Shown: positions 1 to 7,478 of the stretch, one piece after another
Numbering within the stretch: position 1 is the stretch's first letter
Layout: the number at the start of each line of letters is the position of its first letter
From: Gammaproteobacteria bacterium
GTDB taxonomy: Bacteria > Pseudomonadota > Gammaproteobacteria > Steroidobacterales > Steroidobacteraceae
Reading direction: 5' to 3'
DNA: 54,987 nucleotides
NCBI GenBank assembly: GCA_010027845.1
Contig: RGUL01000008.1
Span: 1 to 54,987, forward strand
Translations under genes and position numbers: made by a program
Notes under the pieces: generated by a model
What the model was told of the DNA's origin: nothing
Database searches by the model: none
Seen by the model: only the letters and a program-made list of their open reading frames with translations

Positions 1-110
1 AAGCCGAGGGCTGCGAGTCGCTGGCACATCACCTCTTGGCAGCCGCTGTCCGCGGGGGTGACGGAGTTGCGGGCGATCAAATCCTGCGTCAGTTCGAGCG
101 TGGCGGACAT
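1..110 (-). CDS. dapE: Succinyl-diaminopimelate desuccinylase, N-terminal part (runs off the window)
   Basis: Only the first 36 codons lie in the window. The minus-strand translation begins [19 protein letters not shown], followed by a DSGCQEVM stretch and RLAALG. This is the typical amino end of DapE, the zinc-dependent M20-family enzyme that hydrolyses N-succinyl-LL-diaminopimelate to LL-diaminopimelate and succinate in lysine and peptidoglycan synthesis. The metal ligands lie outside the window. The ATG is at 108-110, and a good promoter sits 40-70 bases upstream. dapD and dapC, the genes for the preceding pathway steps, lie on the same strand 11.7 kb away, beyond the phosphate island, so dapE must be transcribed separately from them. 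Confidence 0.85.
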   Translation of the reverse strand, partial: MSATLELTQDLIARNSVTPADSGCQEVMCQRLAALG

Positions 111-150
111 CTTGGTCGAGCGAGCTCCGGGCGGCATTTCGGGCAGCGCG

Positions 151-179
151 TTTATAGGGCAGGGGGACGGGGGGTGCAA
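151..179 (-). promoter_or_regulatory. Sigma70-type promoter of dapE
   Basis: On the minus strand a -35 box TTGCAC (179-174) is followed after exactly 17 bases by a -10 box TATAAA (156-151). Transcription would start near 144, giving a leader of about 35 bases before the dapE ATG at 110. The spacing is optimal and both boxes are close to consensus. This would make dapE independent of the distant dapC-dapD genes. It is prediction from sequence only. Confidence 0.6.
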
Positions 180-205
180 GCGGTTTTTTCGCGGAATTCC
201 ATCTA

Positions 206-223
206 TTGCAACATAACTGCAAC
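206..223 (+). promoter_or_regulatory. Pho box (PhoB binding site) of the pstS-porin operon
   Basis: TTGCAACATAACTGCAAC is two 7-base direct repeats, TTGCAAC and CTGCAAC, separated by the AT-rich tetranucleotide ATAA. This is the 7+4+7 layout of a PhoB box, whose repeats resemble CTGTCAT or CTGTAAC. It lies 43 bases before the pstS start. A weak -10-like ATCTAA (231-236) sits at about the expected distance, the box taking the place of a -35 element. PhoB binding is inferred; no phoB gene lies in the window. Confidence 0.6.
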
Positions 224-266
224 ACGCGGCATCTAACCTTTCGCCACCCCAAAGGAGGTCACCGCC

Positions 267-1228
267 GTGAAAATCCGTTCGTTCGTTACTCGTTCACTCG
301 CAGTCGCCGCGTCTTTCGTGGCACTTTCGGTCGTCGCGACCGCACCGGCCCAGGCGCAGAGCGCGCGCGATTACATCAGCATCGTCGGTTCGTCGACGGT
401 GTATCCGTTCACCACCGCGGTCGCCGAGCAACTCGGTCGCCAGGGCAAGTTCAAAACCCCGAAGGTCGAGAGCACCGGCACGGGCGGTGGCATCAAGCTG
501 TTCTGCAACGGCGTGGGTCCGCAGCACCCGGACATCGCCAACGCTTCGCGTCGCATGAACGCGGGCGAGTTCGACACCTGTAAGCAGAACGGCGTTAAAG
601 ATATTGTCGAGATCAAGGCACCACGACGCTGATCCCGAACCCGTACAAGACTTGGAAGGACATCGACAAGTCGTTGCCGGACACCAAGATCGAAGTGCTC
701 GGCCCGCCGCCGACCTCGGGTACGCGCGATTCGTTCGCCGAGCTCTACATGGAAGCCGGTTGCCGTACGTTCCCGTGGCTCAACACGCTGCGCGGCCAAG
801 ACGAGAAGCGCTTCAAGAAAATCTGCCACACCATGCGTGAAGACGGTGGCTACGTGGAAGCCGGTGAGAACGACAATCTGATCGTTCAAAAGTTGAACGC
901 GAACGTCGGTTCGATCGGTATTTTCGGCTTTAGCTATCTTGAAGAGAACGCCAGCACCTTGCGTGGCACGATCGTCGACGGCGTCGAGCCGACCTTCGAG
1001 ACGATCGCCTCGGCGAAATACCCGGCTTCGCGGCCGCTCTTTATCTACGTGAAGAAGGCGCACATCGGTGTCATTCCGGGTATCAAAGAATTGATCGCCG
1101 AATACATGAGCGAGAAAGCGATCGGTGGTGAGGGTTACCTCGCCAGTCGCGGGCTCATCCCGCCGTCGAAGAGCGAAATCGGACCGATCCGCAAGACGGC
1201 CGAGTCGCTCGCGACCTTCAGCCCGTGA
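267..1228 (+). pseudogene. pstS: Phosphate ABC transporter substrate-binding protein PstS, frameshifted with an internal deletion
   Basis: Two fragments of one periplasmic phosphate-binding protein lie in different frames. The first (267-632, GTG start, RBS AAAGGAGGT at 251-259) has a signal peptide ending APAQAQ, the phosphate-binding GSSTVYPFT motif and a TGTGGG loop. It reads through DIVEIK and then stops at a TGA. The second (in frame from about 617 to 1228) resumes at TTTLIPNPYKTWKDID and keeps the PPPTSGTRDSF phosphate loop and the normal C terminus. Family members have roughly 35-40 more residues between these points (a segment around IGYDG and the following helices). The lesion is therefore an out-of-frame deletion near 617, not a single-base slip. 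As read, no functional PstS is made. The site also fits an assembly error, because the downstream pst genes are intact. Confidence 0.8.
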
Positions 1229-1258
1229 TCTAAACCGGTATTGATAGGAACTTCATAG

Positions 1259-2722
1259 ATGAAAACAAAAATCGTTTCTGTGGCCGCGGCCGTCGCGCTG
1301 TCGTTCGGCGGCGCCCAGGCGACGCTCGCGGCCGCCAAATCGGCCCCTGCCGCGCCTGCTGCGCCGGCCATCAGCCAGGCGGATATCGACGCGCTGAAGG
1401 CGCAGTTGAAGGCCTTGCAAGATCGCCTTGCGCAACTCGAGCAATCGAACACCGCGCAAGACAAAAAAATCGACGATGCGTCGAAGTCGGTGGCCGCTCA
1501 AGTGGCCGTGAATAACGAGCAGCAAACGGCAATCGACAACGCGGCCGACAACCTCGCGCGTACCGTTGGTGATGGCGCGAGCTCGGGCTGGATCGGTCGT
1601 TGGGTCTGGAAGGGTGATTTCCGCTATCGCAACGAAAATATCGATCAGGAGTACACCGTTCGTGCGCGCAATCGTGATCGCATGCGCTTACGCTTCGGCG
1701 CCGTCGGTCGCGTGAACGACGACACCAAGGTCGAATTACAATTGACGACCAGCGAAAACGCCGATGCGCGCTCGCCCAACCAGACGTTGACCGACGCGAG
1801 TTCGCGTAAGCCGATTGTCGTCGACACGGCCTTCGTCGAATGGGCGGCCAACGACTACGTCAAAGTTCAAGCCGGCAAGATGCGCTACCCGTGGGTGCGA
1901 ACCTCGAGCTACTTCTACGACGGCGACGTCAACCCGGAAGGCCTGGCGGCGTTTTGGCAGCAGGGTACCAACGGTTTCTTCGGTAGTGCCTGGGTGTCTC
2001 GTTTGGCAGAGCGTAGCGCGAACGCGGACTCGAGCTTGTTCGGTGCGCAGTTCGGCTATCGCAACACCGCGAGCGACGGCACGCGCGTGTTGCTCGCCGC
2101 GGGTTACTTCGATCACGGTGCCGTGCAGGGTTACAACAACATCCAAACCGGTGGTGCCGGTGGCTACTTCGGCAACAGCACGACGACGAGCACGGCGATC
2201 TGCCGCACGCCCGTCGTGGGCGCGGGTGTCGCTTGCTTGGCGAACGACTTCAATATCGTCGAAGTGATCGGCGAGTATCAGACCAAAGTCGCCGGTCAGC
2301 CGTTGCTGTTGTTCTTCGATTACGCGAAGAACAACGCAGCGAACTTTAAGTTCGTTTCGACCAACCCGACCCAAAATATTTCGGCGGGGCTCGACACGGC
2401 GCAGGCGGTGGGTGTGACCCTCGGTCGGGCGGTCGCGACCATTCCGGGCTCGTGGGAAGTCGGTTACATCTACCAGAAGATCGAGAAGGACTCGCTCTTC
2501 GGGCAGTGGGTCGATTCGGATGCCAACGCCGGCAACACGGACGCGAAGGGCGGGGCGCTGCGTGGTGCCTACCAGCTTGCGAAGAACTGGCGTTTCAATT
2601 TCACCTACTTCATGAACCAGACCAACATGGACGTGGCGACGGCCGTGACCTACCCGACCGCTCAGAACGTCTTCAACCGCGACTACAAGCGGTTGCAGCT
2701 CGACCTCAACTGGACGTTCTGA
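1259..2722 (+). CDS. Putative outer-membrane porin of the phosphate island
   Basis: The 487-residue product has a signal peptide (residues 1 to about 25, ending near TLAAAKS), a Pro/Ala-rich stretch and a predicted coiled coil (about 38-75, with LKAQLKALQDRLAQLE heptads). The rest alternates short amphipathic strands typical of a beta-barrel and ends in WTF, the usual aromatic C terminus recognised by the BAM complex. The coiled coil followed by a barrel resembles trimeric OprO/OprP-like or "putative porin" families. The gene starts 30 bases after pstS with its own AGGAA site and is followed by a strong terminator, so pstS and the porin form one transcript. Passage of phosphate or polyphosphate is inferred from context. 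The exact family is not certain. Confidence 0.7.
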   Translation: MKTKIVSVAAAVALSFGGAQATLAAAKSAPAAPAAPAISQADIDALKAQLKALQDRLAQLEQSNTAQDKKIDDASKSVAAQVAVNNEQQTAIDNAADNLARTVGDGASSGWIGRWVWKGDFRYRNENIDQEYTVRARNRDRMRLRFGAVGRVNDDTKVELQLTTSENADARSPNQTLTDASSRKPIVVDTAFVEWAANDYVKVQAGKMRYPWVRTSSYFYDGDVNPEGLAAFWQQGTNGFFGSAWVSRLAERSANADSSLFGAQFGYRNTASDGTRVLLAAGYFDHGAVQGYNNIQTGGAGGYFGNSTTTSTAICRTPVVGAGVACLANDFNIVEVIGEYQTKVAGQPLLLFFDYAKNNAANFKFVSTNPTQNISAGLDTAQAVGVTLGRAVATIPGSWEVGYIYQKIEKDSLFGQWVDSDANAGNTDAKGGALRGAYQLAKNWRFNFTYFMNQTNMDVATAVTYPTAQNVFNRDYKRLQLDLNWTF

Positions 2723-2747
2723 AAACTCGGTTCAGTGTGTTAGTCCG

Positions 2748-2783
2748 ACGGGCGGCGCCGCAAGGTGCCGCCCGTTTCCTTTT
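2748..2783 (+). terminator. Rho-independent terminator after the porin gene
   Basis: A 12-base-pair stem (ACGGGCGGCGCC at 2748-2759 with GGTGCCGCCCGT at 2764-2775, one G-U type pair) closes a GCAA tetraloop. It is followed by TTTCCTTTT. It separates the pstS-porin transcript from pstCAB. Confidence 0.85.
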
Positions 2784-2814
2784 GGGTCTGCGCCTTGCCG
2801 CACATGAATTTTAT

Positions 2815-2852
2815 GTGTAACGCGGTTCAGTCGCGGCTCGAACGGGTAGAAT
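2815..2852 (+). promoter_or_regulatory. Possible promoter region of pstCAB
   Basis: The 115 bases between the terminator and pstC contain a -10-like TAGAAT (2847-2852) and, upstream, GTGTAAC (2815-2821), which resembles a single Pho half-site. No good -35 and no second half-site at an 11-base period are visible. A promoter is needed here because the porin terminator precedes pstC, but this exact assignment is weak. Confidence 0.3.
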
Positions 2853-2898
2853 TCGGCCTCGTTTCAACCGGGATGGACGGGGCTCGGGGCGGTACTGC

Positions 2899-4287
2899 AT
2901 GAATCCTTCGTTAGTCATCCTGCTGCTGCTCGCTCTCGTCGTAGTCGCGTTTCAGGTCGGCAAAGCGCGTTCGATCGAAATCGTGGGCGGTGCGCGCGGC
3001 GTGCGCGATTTGCACTCCTTGCCCGGCCACTACGGTTTGTTGACGGCGATGTGGTGTGGTCTGCCCGCGCTCGCCGTGTTCTGTATTTGGATGCTCGCGC
3101 AAGACGCGATCATCACCCACTTCGCGCTCTCGAGCATTCCGTCGGCCGTGGCGCACTTGTCGCCGGCCGAGCGGTCTTTGCTGCTCAACGATTTGCACAA
3201 CATCGTCAACGGTCGCATCGACCCCGCGACGGTGGCGGAGTCCACGCGTATCGCGGCGGCGAGCTATCAATCATTGCGCGAGACCGCACACTTGGCCTTG
3301 GCGGTGTTGATCGCCGTCATCGCGTTGCTCGGCTTGCTGTACGTTCGGCGCCGAATCCGCGCGGATCTGCGCGCCCGTAATTCGTACGAGCAGGTTGTCG
3401 AATGGGCGTTGTTCGCCTGTTCGGGGATTGCGGTGCTGACGACGATCGGCATCGTGCTGTCGATCGTCTTCGAGGCAGTGCGATTCTTCCAACTGATCCC
3501 GATCACGGATTTTTTGTTCGGCTTGCATTGGAGTCCGCAGATGGCGATCCGTGCCGACCAAGTCGGATCGTCGGGTGCGTTCGGTGCGGTGCCCTTGTTT
3601 ACCGGCACGTTGTTGATTTCGGCGATCGCGATGGTGGTCGCTGCGCCCATCGGTTTGTTGTCGGCGATTTATTTGGCCGAGTACGCCGATCGCAGAGCGC
3701 GATCGGTAATCAAACCCTTGCTCGAAGTGTTGGCCGGCGTGCCGACGGTCGTCTACGGCTTTTTCGCCGCGCTCACGGTCGGTCCGATCCTGCGGTCGGT
3801 GGGTGAAACGATCGGCTTGAACGTCGCGAGCGAAAGTGCGCTGGCGGCCGGGTTGATCATGGGTGTGATGATCATCCCCTTTGTCTCGTCGCTGGCCGAC
3901 GACATGATCACGGCCGTACCGCAAAGCTTGCGCGACGGCGCCTATGCGCTGGGCGCGACGCGTTCGGAAACGATCAAACAAGTCGTGCTGCGCGCGGCGT
4001 TGCCGGGCATCGTCGGCGGTTTGTTGCTCGCGGTGTCACGAGCGATCGGTGAGACCATGATCGTGGTGATGGCGGCTGGACTCGCCGCCAACCTCACCGC
4101 AAATCCTTTCGAAGCGGTGACCACGGTGACGGTGCAGATCGTGACCCTGCTAGTCGGCGACCAAGAATTCGATAGCCCGAAGACGCTCGCGGCCTTCGCG
4201 CTCGGGCTGGTGTTGTTCTTGGTGACCTTGGTACTGAACGTGATCGCGCTCTACGTGGTGAGGAAATACCGTGAGCAATACGAGTAA
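2899..4287 (+). CDS. pstC: Phosphate ABC transporter permease PstC
   Basis: PstC is one of two inner-membrane permeases of the high-affinity Pst phosphate importer. The 462-residue protein is longer than the E. coli form (about 320). An N-terminal membrane segment (1 to about 20) is followed by a second one (about 50-70), a soluble loop of about 60 residues and a third (about 130-150), before the conserved permease core from about residue 165. The core has the GSSGAFGAVPLFTGTLLIS entry and the EAA-like ALGATRSETIKQVVLRAALPG coupling loop that contacts PstB. The GTG start of pstA lies inside the last codons (17-base overlap), so translation is probably coupled. The long N-terminal form is known in several gammaproteobacteria. 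Confidence 0.93.
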   Translation: MNPSLVILLLLALVVVAFQVGKARSIEIVGGARGVRDLHSLPGHYGLLTAMWCGLPALAVFCIWMLAQDAIITHFALSSIPSAVAHLSPAERSLLLNDLHNIVNGRIDPATVAESTRIAAASYQSLRETAHLALAVLIAVIALLGLLYVRRRIRADLRARNSYEQVVEWALFACSGIAVLTTIGIVLSIVFEAVRFFQLIPITDFLFGLHWSPQMAIRADQVGSSGAFGAVPLFTGTLLISAIAMVVAAPIGLLSAIYLAEYADRRARSVIKPLLEVLAGVPTVVYGFFAALTVGPILRSVGETIGLNVASESALAAGLIMGVMIIPFVSSLADDMITAVPQSLRDGAYALGATRSETIKQVVLRAALPGIVGGLLLAVSRAIGETMIVVMAAGLAANLTANPFEAVTTVTVQIVTLLVGDQEFDSPKTLAAFALGLVLFLVTLVLNVIALYVVRKYREQYE

Positions 4288-5593
4288 CGGTGCCTCGGCA
4301 TATCAGCCGCCACCGGCGGACGTGACGCGCGCAAAGGTGAGCGCGGGGCTCGCGCGGCGTTATCGCGCGGAGGCTAGGTTCCGTGCGCTCGGCTTGAGCG
4401 CGACCTTGCTCGGCATCTTGTTCGTGATTTTTTTGTTCGGCTCGGTGATTTGGCGCGGGTACTCGATTTTCGGCCAGCACCAAGTGCGGCTCGACGTGTT
4501 CTTCGACCCCGAGGTGATCGATCCGTCGGGGACGCACTCGCGCGAGGCCCTGCTCGCTGCCGATTACCAAGCGCTGGTTCGCGCGGCCTTGAAGTCGCGC
4601 TTCACCGAAGTCGAAGGGCGACGCCAGGTGCGTGATCTGACGGCGCTCGTGTCGACGGGTGCAGCCGCCGATGTACAAGATGCGGTGTTGGCCGATCCTT
4701 CGTTGATCGGGCAGCGCCGTTCGATGTGGGTACTTACCAGCAGTAACGTCGACTGGTTGCTCAAAGGCAAAGTGGCGCGCTCGGCCCCCGAGAACGAACG
4801 CCGGATCTCCGACGAGCAACTCGGTTGGCTCGATGCTTTGATCAAAGACGGCAGGATCGAGCAGCGCTTCAACTGGACGTTCTTTCGGCACGGCGATTCG
4901 CGTGATCCCGAGCTTGCAGGGGTGGGCGGCGCCTTGGCCGGCTCCTTGCTCACGCTGTTCGTCACGTTGTTGTTGTCGTTCCCGGTGGGCGTCGCCGCCG
5001 CCATTTATTTGGAAGAATTCGCGCGCCAAAATCGGATCACCGATTTGATCGAGGTGAATATCAACAATCTCGCTGCGGTGCCGTCGATCGTGTTCGGTTT
5101 GCTCGGGCTTTCCATGTTCATCGGTTTCTTCGGTATGCCGCGCTCGGCGCCGTTGGTCGGCGGCGTCGTGCTGACGTTGCTGACACTGCCCACCATCATC
5201 ATCGCCTCGCGCGCCGCGCTCAAAGCCGTGCCGCCGTCGATCCGCGAAGCTGCGCTCGGGATGGGCGCCTCGCGCGTGCAAACGGTCGCCCATCACGTTC
5301 TGCCGCTCGCGATGCCCGGCATGCTCACGGGTGCGATCATCGGCATGGCGCGGGCGCTCGGTGAGTCGGCGCCGCTGTTGATGATCGGTATGGTGGCCTT
5401 CATCGTCGACATTCCGCAGGGACTCACGGACCCGTCGACGGTCTTGCCCGTGCAGGTTTTTCTTTGGTCGGATAGCCCGGAGCGCGCTTTCGTCGAGCGC
5501 ACCTCCGGCGCCATCATCGTCCTGTTGTTGTTTTTGATCTTGATGAACGCCACTGCGGTGGTGCTGCGCAATCGCTTCGAAAAACGTTGGTGA
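4271..5593 (+). CDS. pstA: Phosphate ABC transporter permease PstA
   Basis: PstA is the partner permease of PstC. The 440-residue product has a cytoplasmic N terminus and a first membrane helix (about 40-62). A periplasmic insert of about 150 residues (about 65-215) resembles the DUF3333 region of long PstA proteins. The transporter core follows from about 217, with the coupling motif [23 protein letters not shown] (about 319-341) and the [11 protein letters not shown] segment. It begins at a GTG overlapping pstC and ends six bases before the pstB ATG. The extra soluble domains of both permeases may form a periplasmic platform for PstS, which is inference. Confidence 0.93.
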   Translation: MSNTSNGASAYQPPPADVTRAKVSAGLARRYRAEARFRALGLSATLLGILFVIFLFGSVIWRGYSIFGQHQVRLDVFFDPEVIDPSGTHSREALLAADYQALVRAALKSRFTEVEGRRQVRDLTALVSTGAAADVQDAVLADPSLIGQRRSMWVLTSSNVDWLLKGKVARSAPENERRISDEQLGWLDALIKDGRIEQRFNWTFFRHGDSRDPELAGVGGALAGSLLTLFVTLLLSFPVGVAAAIYLEEFARQNRITDLIEVNINNLAAVPSIVFGLLGLSMFIGFFGMPRSAPLVGGVVLTLLTLPTIIIASRAALKAVPPSIREAALGMGASRVQTVAHHVLPLAMPGMLTGAIIGMARALGESAPLLMIGMVAFIVDIPQGLTDPSTVLPVQVFLWSDSPERAFVERTSGAIIVLLLFLILMNATAVVLRNRFEKRW

Positions 5594-5598
5594 CTCGC

Positions 5599-6411
5599 AT
5601 GAACGACAGTATTCCTCAGGCCGGCCCCGAAACCGTCGGCAACGTCCGTGTGCCGGAGCCGGTGTTCTCGTGCACCGACGTTAACGTCCACTACGGCGAC
5701 AAGCACGCGATCAAGAACGTGAACATCGACATCGCGCGTCAAGAAGTGCTCGCTATGATCGGGCCTTCCGGTTGCGGTAAGTCGACGTTCTTGCGCTGCC
5801 TCAATCGCATGAACGATACGATTCCGAGCGCGCGCGTGACCGGTCGCATCGCCCTCGACGGCAACGACATCCACGACAAGCGTCAAGACGTGGTGCAACT
5901 GCGGGCGCGGGTCGGCATGGTGTTCCAAAAACCGAATCCGTTTCCGAAGTCGATCTATGAAAACGTCGCCTATGGTCCGCGCATCCACGGTCTCGCGGCC
6001 GACCGCGCCGAACTCGACGATATCGTCGGCTCGAGCCTGCGGCGCGCTGGGTTGTGGGACGAAGTCAAAGACCGTCTCAACCAGCCGGGCACGAGTCTCT
6101 CCGGTGGTCAGCAGCAGCGCCTATGCATCGCGCGCACCATCGCCGTGAATCCGGAAGTAATTTTGATGGACGAGCCGTGTTCGGCGCTCGATCCGATCGC
6201 CACCGCCAAGATCGAAGACTTGATCGACGAATTGCGCGAGAGCTATGCGATTTGCATCGTCACCCACTCGATGCAACAGGCGGCGCGCGTCTCGCAGCGC
6301 ACGGCCTATTTCCATCTCGGCGATTTGGTCGAGGTTGGCGAGACCAACAAGATCTTCACGAACCCGCGCGCCAAGCTGACCGAAGACTACATCACGGGCC
6401 GCTTCGGCTGA
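5599..6411 (+). CDS. pstB: Phosphate ABC transporter ATP-binding protein PstB
   Basis: PstB is the ATPase that powers phosphate import. The 270-residue protein has Walker [10 protein letters not shown] (55-63), the Q-loop [19 protein letters not shown], the signature LSGGQQQRL (167-175), Walker [14 protein letters not shown] (from 187) and the H-loop IVTHSMQQA, all standard for PstB. I chose the ATG at 5599 over the in-frame TTG at 5587 because it follows the pstA stop directly and gives a normal length. phoU, which usually follows pstB, is absent; the next gene is on the opposite strand. Confidence 0.95.
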   Translation: MNDSIPQAGPETVGNVRVPEPVFSCTDVNVHYGDKHAIKNVNIDIARQEVLAMIGPSGCGKSTFLRCLNRMNDTIPSARVTGRIALDGNDIHDKRQDVVQLRARVGMVFQKPNPFPKSIYENVAYGPRIHGLAADRAELDDIVGSSLRRAGLWDEVKDRLNQPGTSLSGGQQQRLCIARTIAVNPEVILMDEPCSALDPIATAKIEDLIDELRESYAICIVTHSMQQAARVSQRTAYFHLGDLVEVGETNKIFTNPRAKLTEDYITGRFG

Positions 6412-6434
6412 TCGTGTCGGCCCCGCCATTTCAC

Positions 6435-7286
6435 TCAGTGGTGCTCGCCCTCGCGTAGCCATTTAGTCGCAACCCATTTTTCTCCTTTGAGTACTGGGGA
6501 GCCGGCGTGCAACGTGCGCGAGGACGGGTGAGCGCATTCGTAACTGAAATCGGGAAACGCCGTTCCGCCGCCCGCCTGCGGGGTGTTCAGATACATCACG
6601 ATGGACGCGACGCGTTGTCCACCGCGCGCCAAAAATGGCTGCGCTCCTGGTTGCGTCGGGTCGACGTAGTCGTAATGGGGTTTATATTCCTGTCCTGGCC
6701 CGTAGCGCAGGATCTGAAGGGCCTCGCCATGCTCGATAGGCCACTGCGCGAATTCGGCCAAGCGTCGTTCGATTCGCGCGATCAACGGTAAGCCGAGGCG
6801 GGTCAAGGCAGCGCCAGTGCTGCTACGATCGCCGCTGAACTTCTCGCCGCCAGAATCCATATCGATCACGGTCGAGGCGCGCATGTTTTGACGACTCAAG
6901 GCAATCAGCTGATCGCACTCCGTCGCGCTGAGCAGATTGCCGACGAACAAAACATGTGGAGCGCGATGTTCGCCCAAAATTCTGACATCACGATCGATGA
7001 CCCGAAAGAGATTATCGGTACGGGTCCGCCGCGGATTCGGCACAGTGAGTTTTCGTAACGCCTCGACCGAATCGTCTTGGGTGGCGGCGACGTTACGCTG
7101 TGCGTTGGTTTGCAGCACGCCGAGACGTTTTTCTAGTTCGGTGACCATCAAATCGGTGGCCTCGTCGCAGGAAAGGCCGGTGGCGATGAGTTCTGCGAGT
7201 GTCGCTTCGGGATGTTGTCCAGCTTCCGTCCGCTCGACGATCAATCGCTCTAAATACTGCGTATCTGGAAGTGACTTTGGATCCAT
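6435..7286 (-). CDS. 2-oxoglutarate/Fe(II) dioxygenase, prolyl-4-hydroxylase alpha type, with a likely in-frame deletion
   Basis: The 283-residue product has an N-terminal helical part (1 to about 100) and a C-terminal double-stranded beta-helix oxygenase domain. The iron ligands are H204 and D206 (PHYDYVDP) and H260 (SRTLHAGSP); the 2-oxoglutarate lysine is K270 (GEKWVATKWLRE). Such enzymes hydroxylate proline or other residues of proteins or peptides; the substrate here is unknown. Between GGGTAFPD (to D246) and FSYECAHP (from F247) the usual strand containing a GNAVF-like motif, roughly 14 residues, is missing, although the reading frame is kept. The gene lies opposite to and between pstB and the lipoprotein gene. 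No Shine-Dalgarno sequence precedes the ATG. Confidence 0.85.
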   Translation of the reverse strand: MDPKSLPDTQYLERLIVERTEAGQHPEATLAELIATGLSCDEATDLMVTELEKRLGVLQTNAQRNVAATQDDSVEALRKLTVPNPRRTRTDNLFRVIDRDVRILGEHRAPHVLFVGNLLSATECDQLIALSRQNMRASTVIDMDSGGEKFSGDRSSTGAALTRLGLPLIARIERRLAEFAQWPIEHGEALQILRYGPGQEYKPHYDYVDPTQPGAQPFLARGGQRVASIVMYLNTPQAGGGTAFPDFSYECAHPSSRTLHAGSPVLKGEKWVATKWLREGEHH

Positions 7287-7294
7287 AAATTCAG

Positions 7295-7323
7295 TCTATA
7301 TCGCGGCTGAGATGAAGTGAAAA
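7295..7323 (-). promoter_or_regulatory. Possible promoter of the dioxygenase gene
   Basis: On the minus strand TTTTCA (7323-7318) and TATAGA (7300-7295) are separated by 17 bases. Transcription would then start within a few bases of the ATG at 7286, giving a nearly leaderless message. That agrees with the missing Shine-Dalgarno sequence. Prediction only. Confidence 0.35.
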
Positions 7324-7329
7324 AATACG

Positions 7330-7358
7330 TTGTCAGAAAAACTTCATTAAATCGTAAC
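7330..7358 (+). promoter_or_regulatory. Pho-box-like repeats in the AT-rich divergent spacer before the lipoprotein gene
   Basis: The 192-base spacer 7287-7478 is the most AT-rich stretch noticed in the window. It contains three 7-base units at an 11-base period: TTGTCAG (7330), ACTTCAT (7341) and TCGTAAC (7352), each followed by an AT-rich tetranucleotide. This is the tandem arrangement of Pho boxes, with poorer matches than the pstS site. It could control the lipoprotein gene and perhaps the divergent dioxygenase. No clear -10 element was identified. Moderate to weak evidence. Confidence 0.35.
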
Positions 7359-7478
7359 AAAGAAAAATTACCGTTACTAAGTTAGGTATTTCCCGGTCTT
7401 GCGCAGGTGCGCGAGGTCGCTCGATCGATCAATCAACGTCACGACGGCGGAAAGCTGTCCTCACCGGAGCCCATCTCA

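Noticed and set aside
371-1063. Long minus-strand frame opposite pstS
   Set aside because: Its translation is Arg/Val-rich without any domain and mirrors the codon pattern of pstS; shadow frame.
6392-6434. GGGCCG/CGGCCC pairing at the pstB-dioxygenase convergent junction as a terminator
   Set aside because: Long loop, part of the stem lies in the pstB stop region and there is no T-run on either strand.
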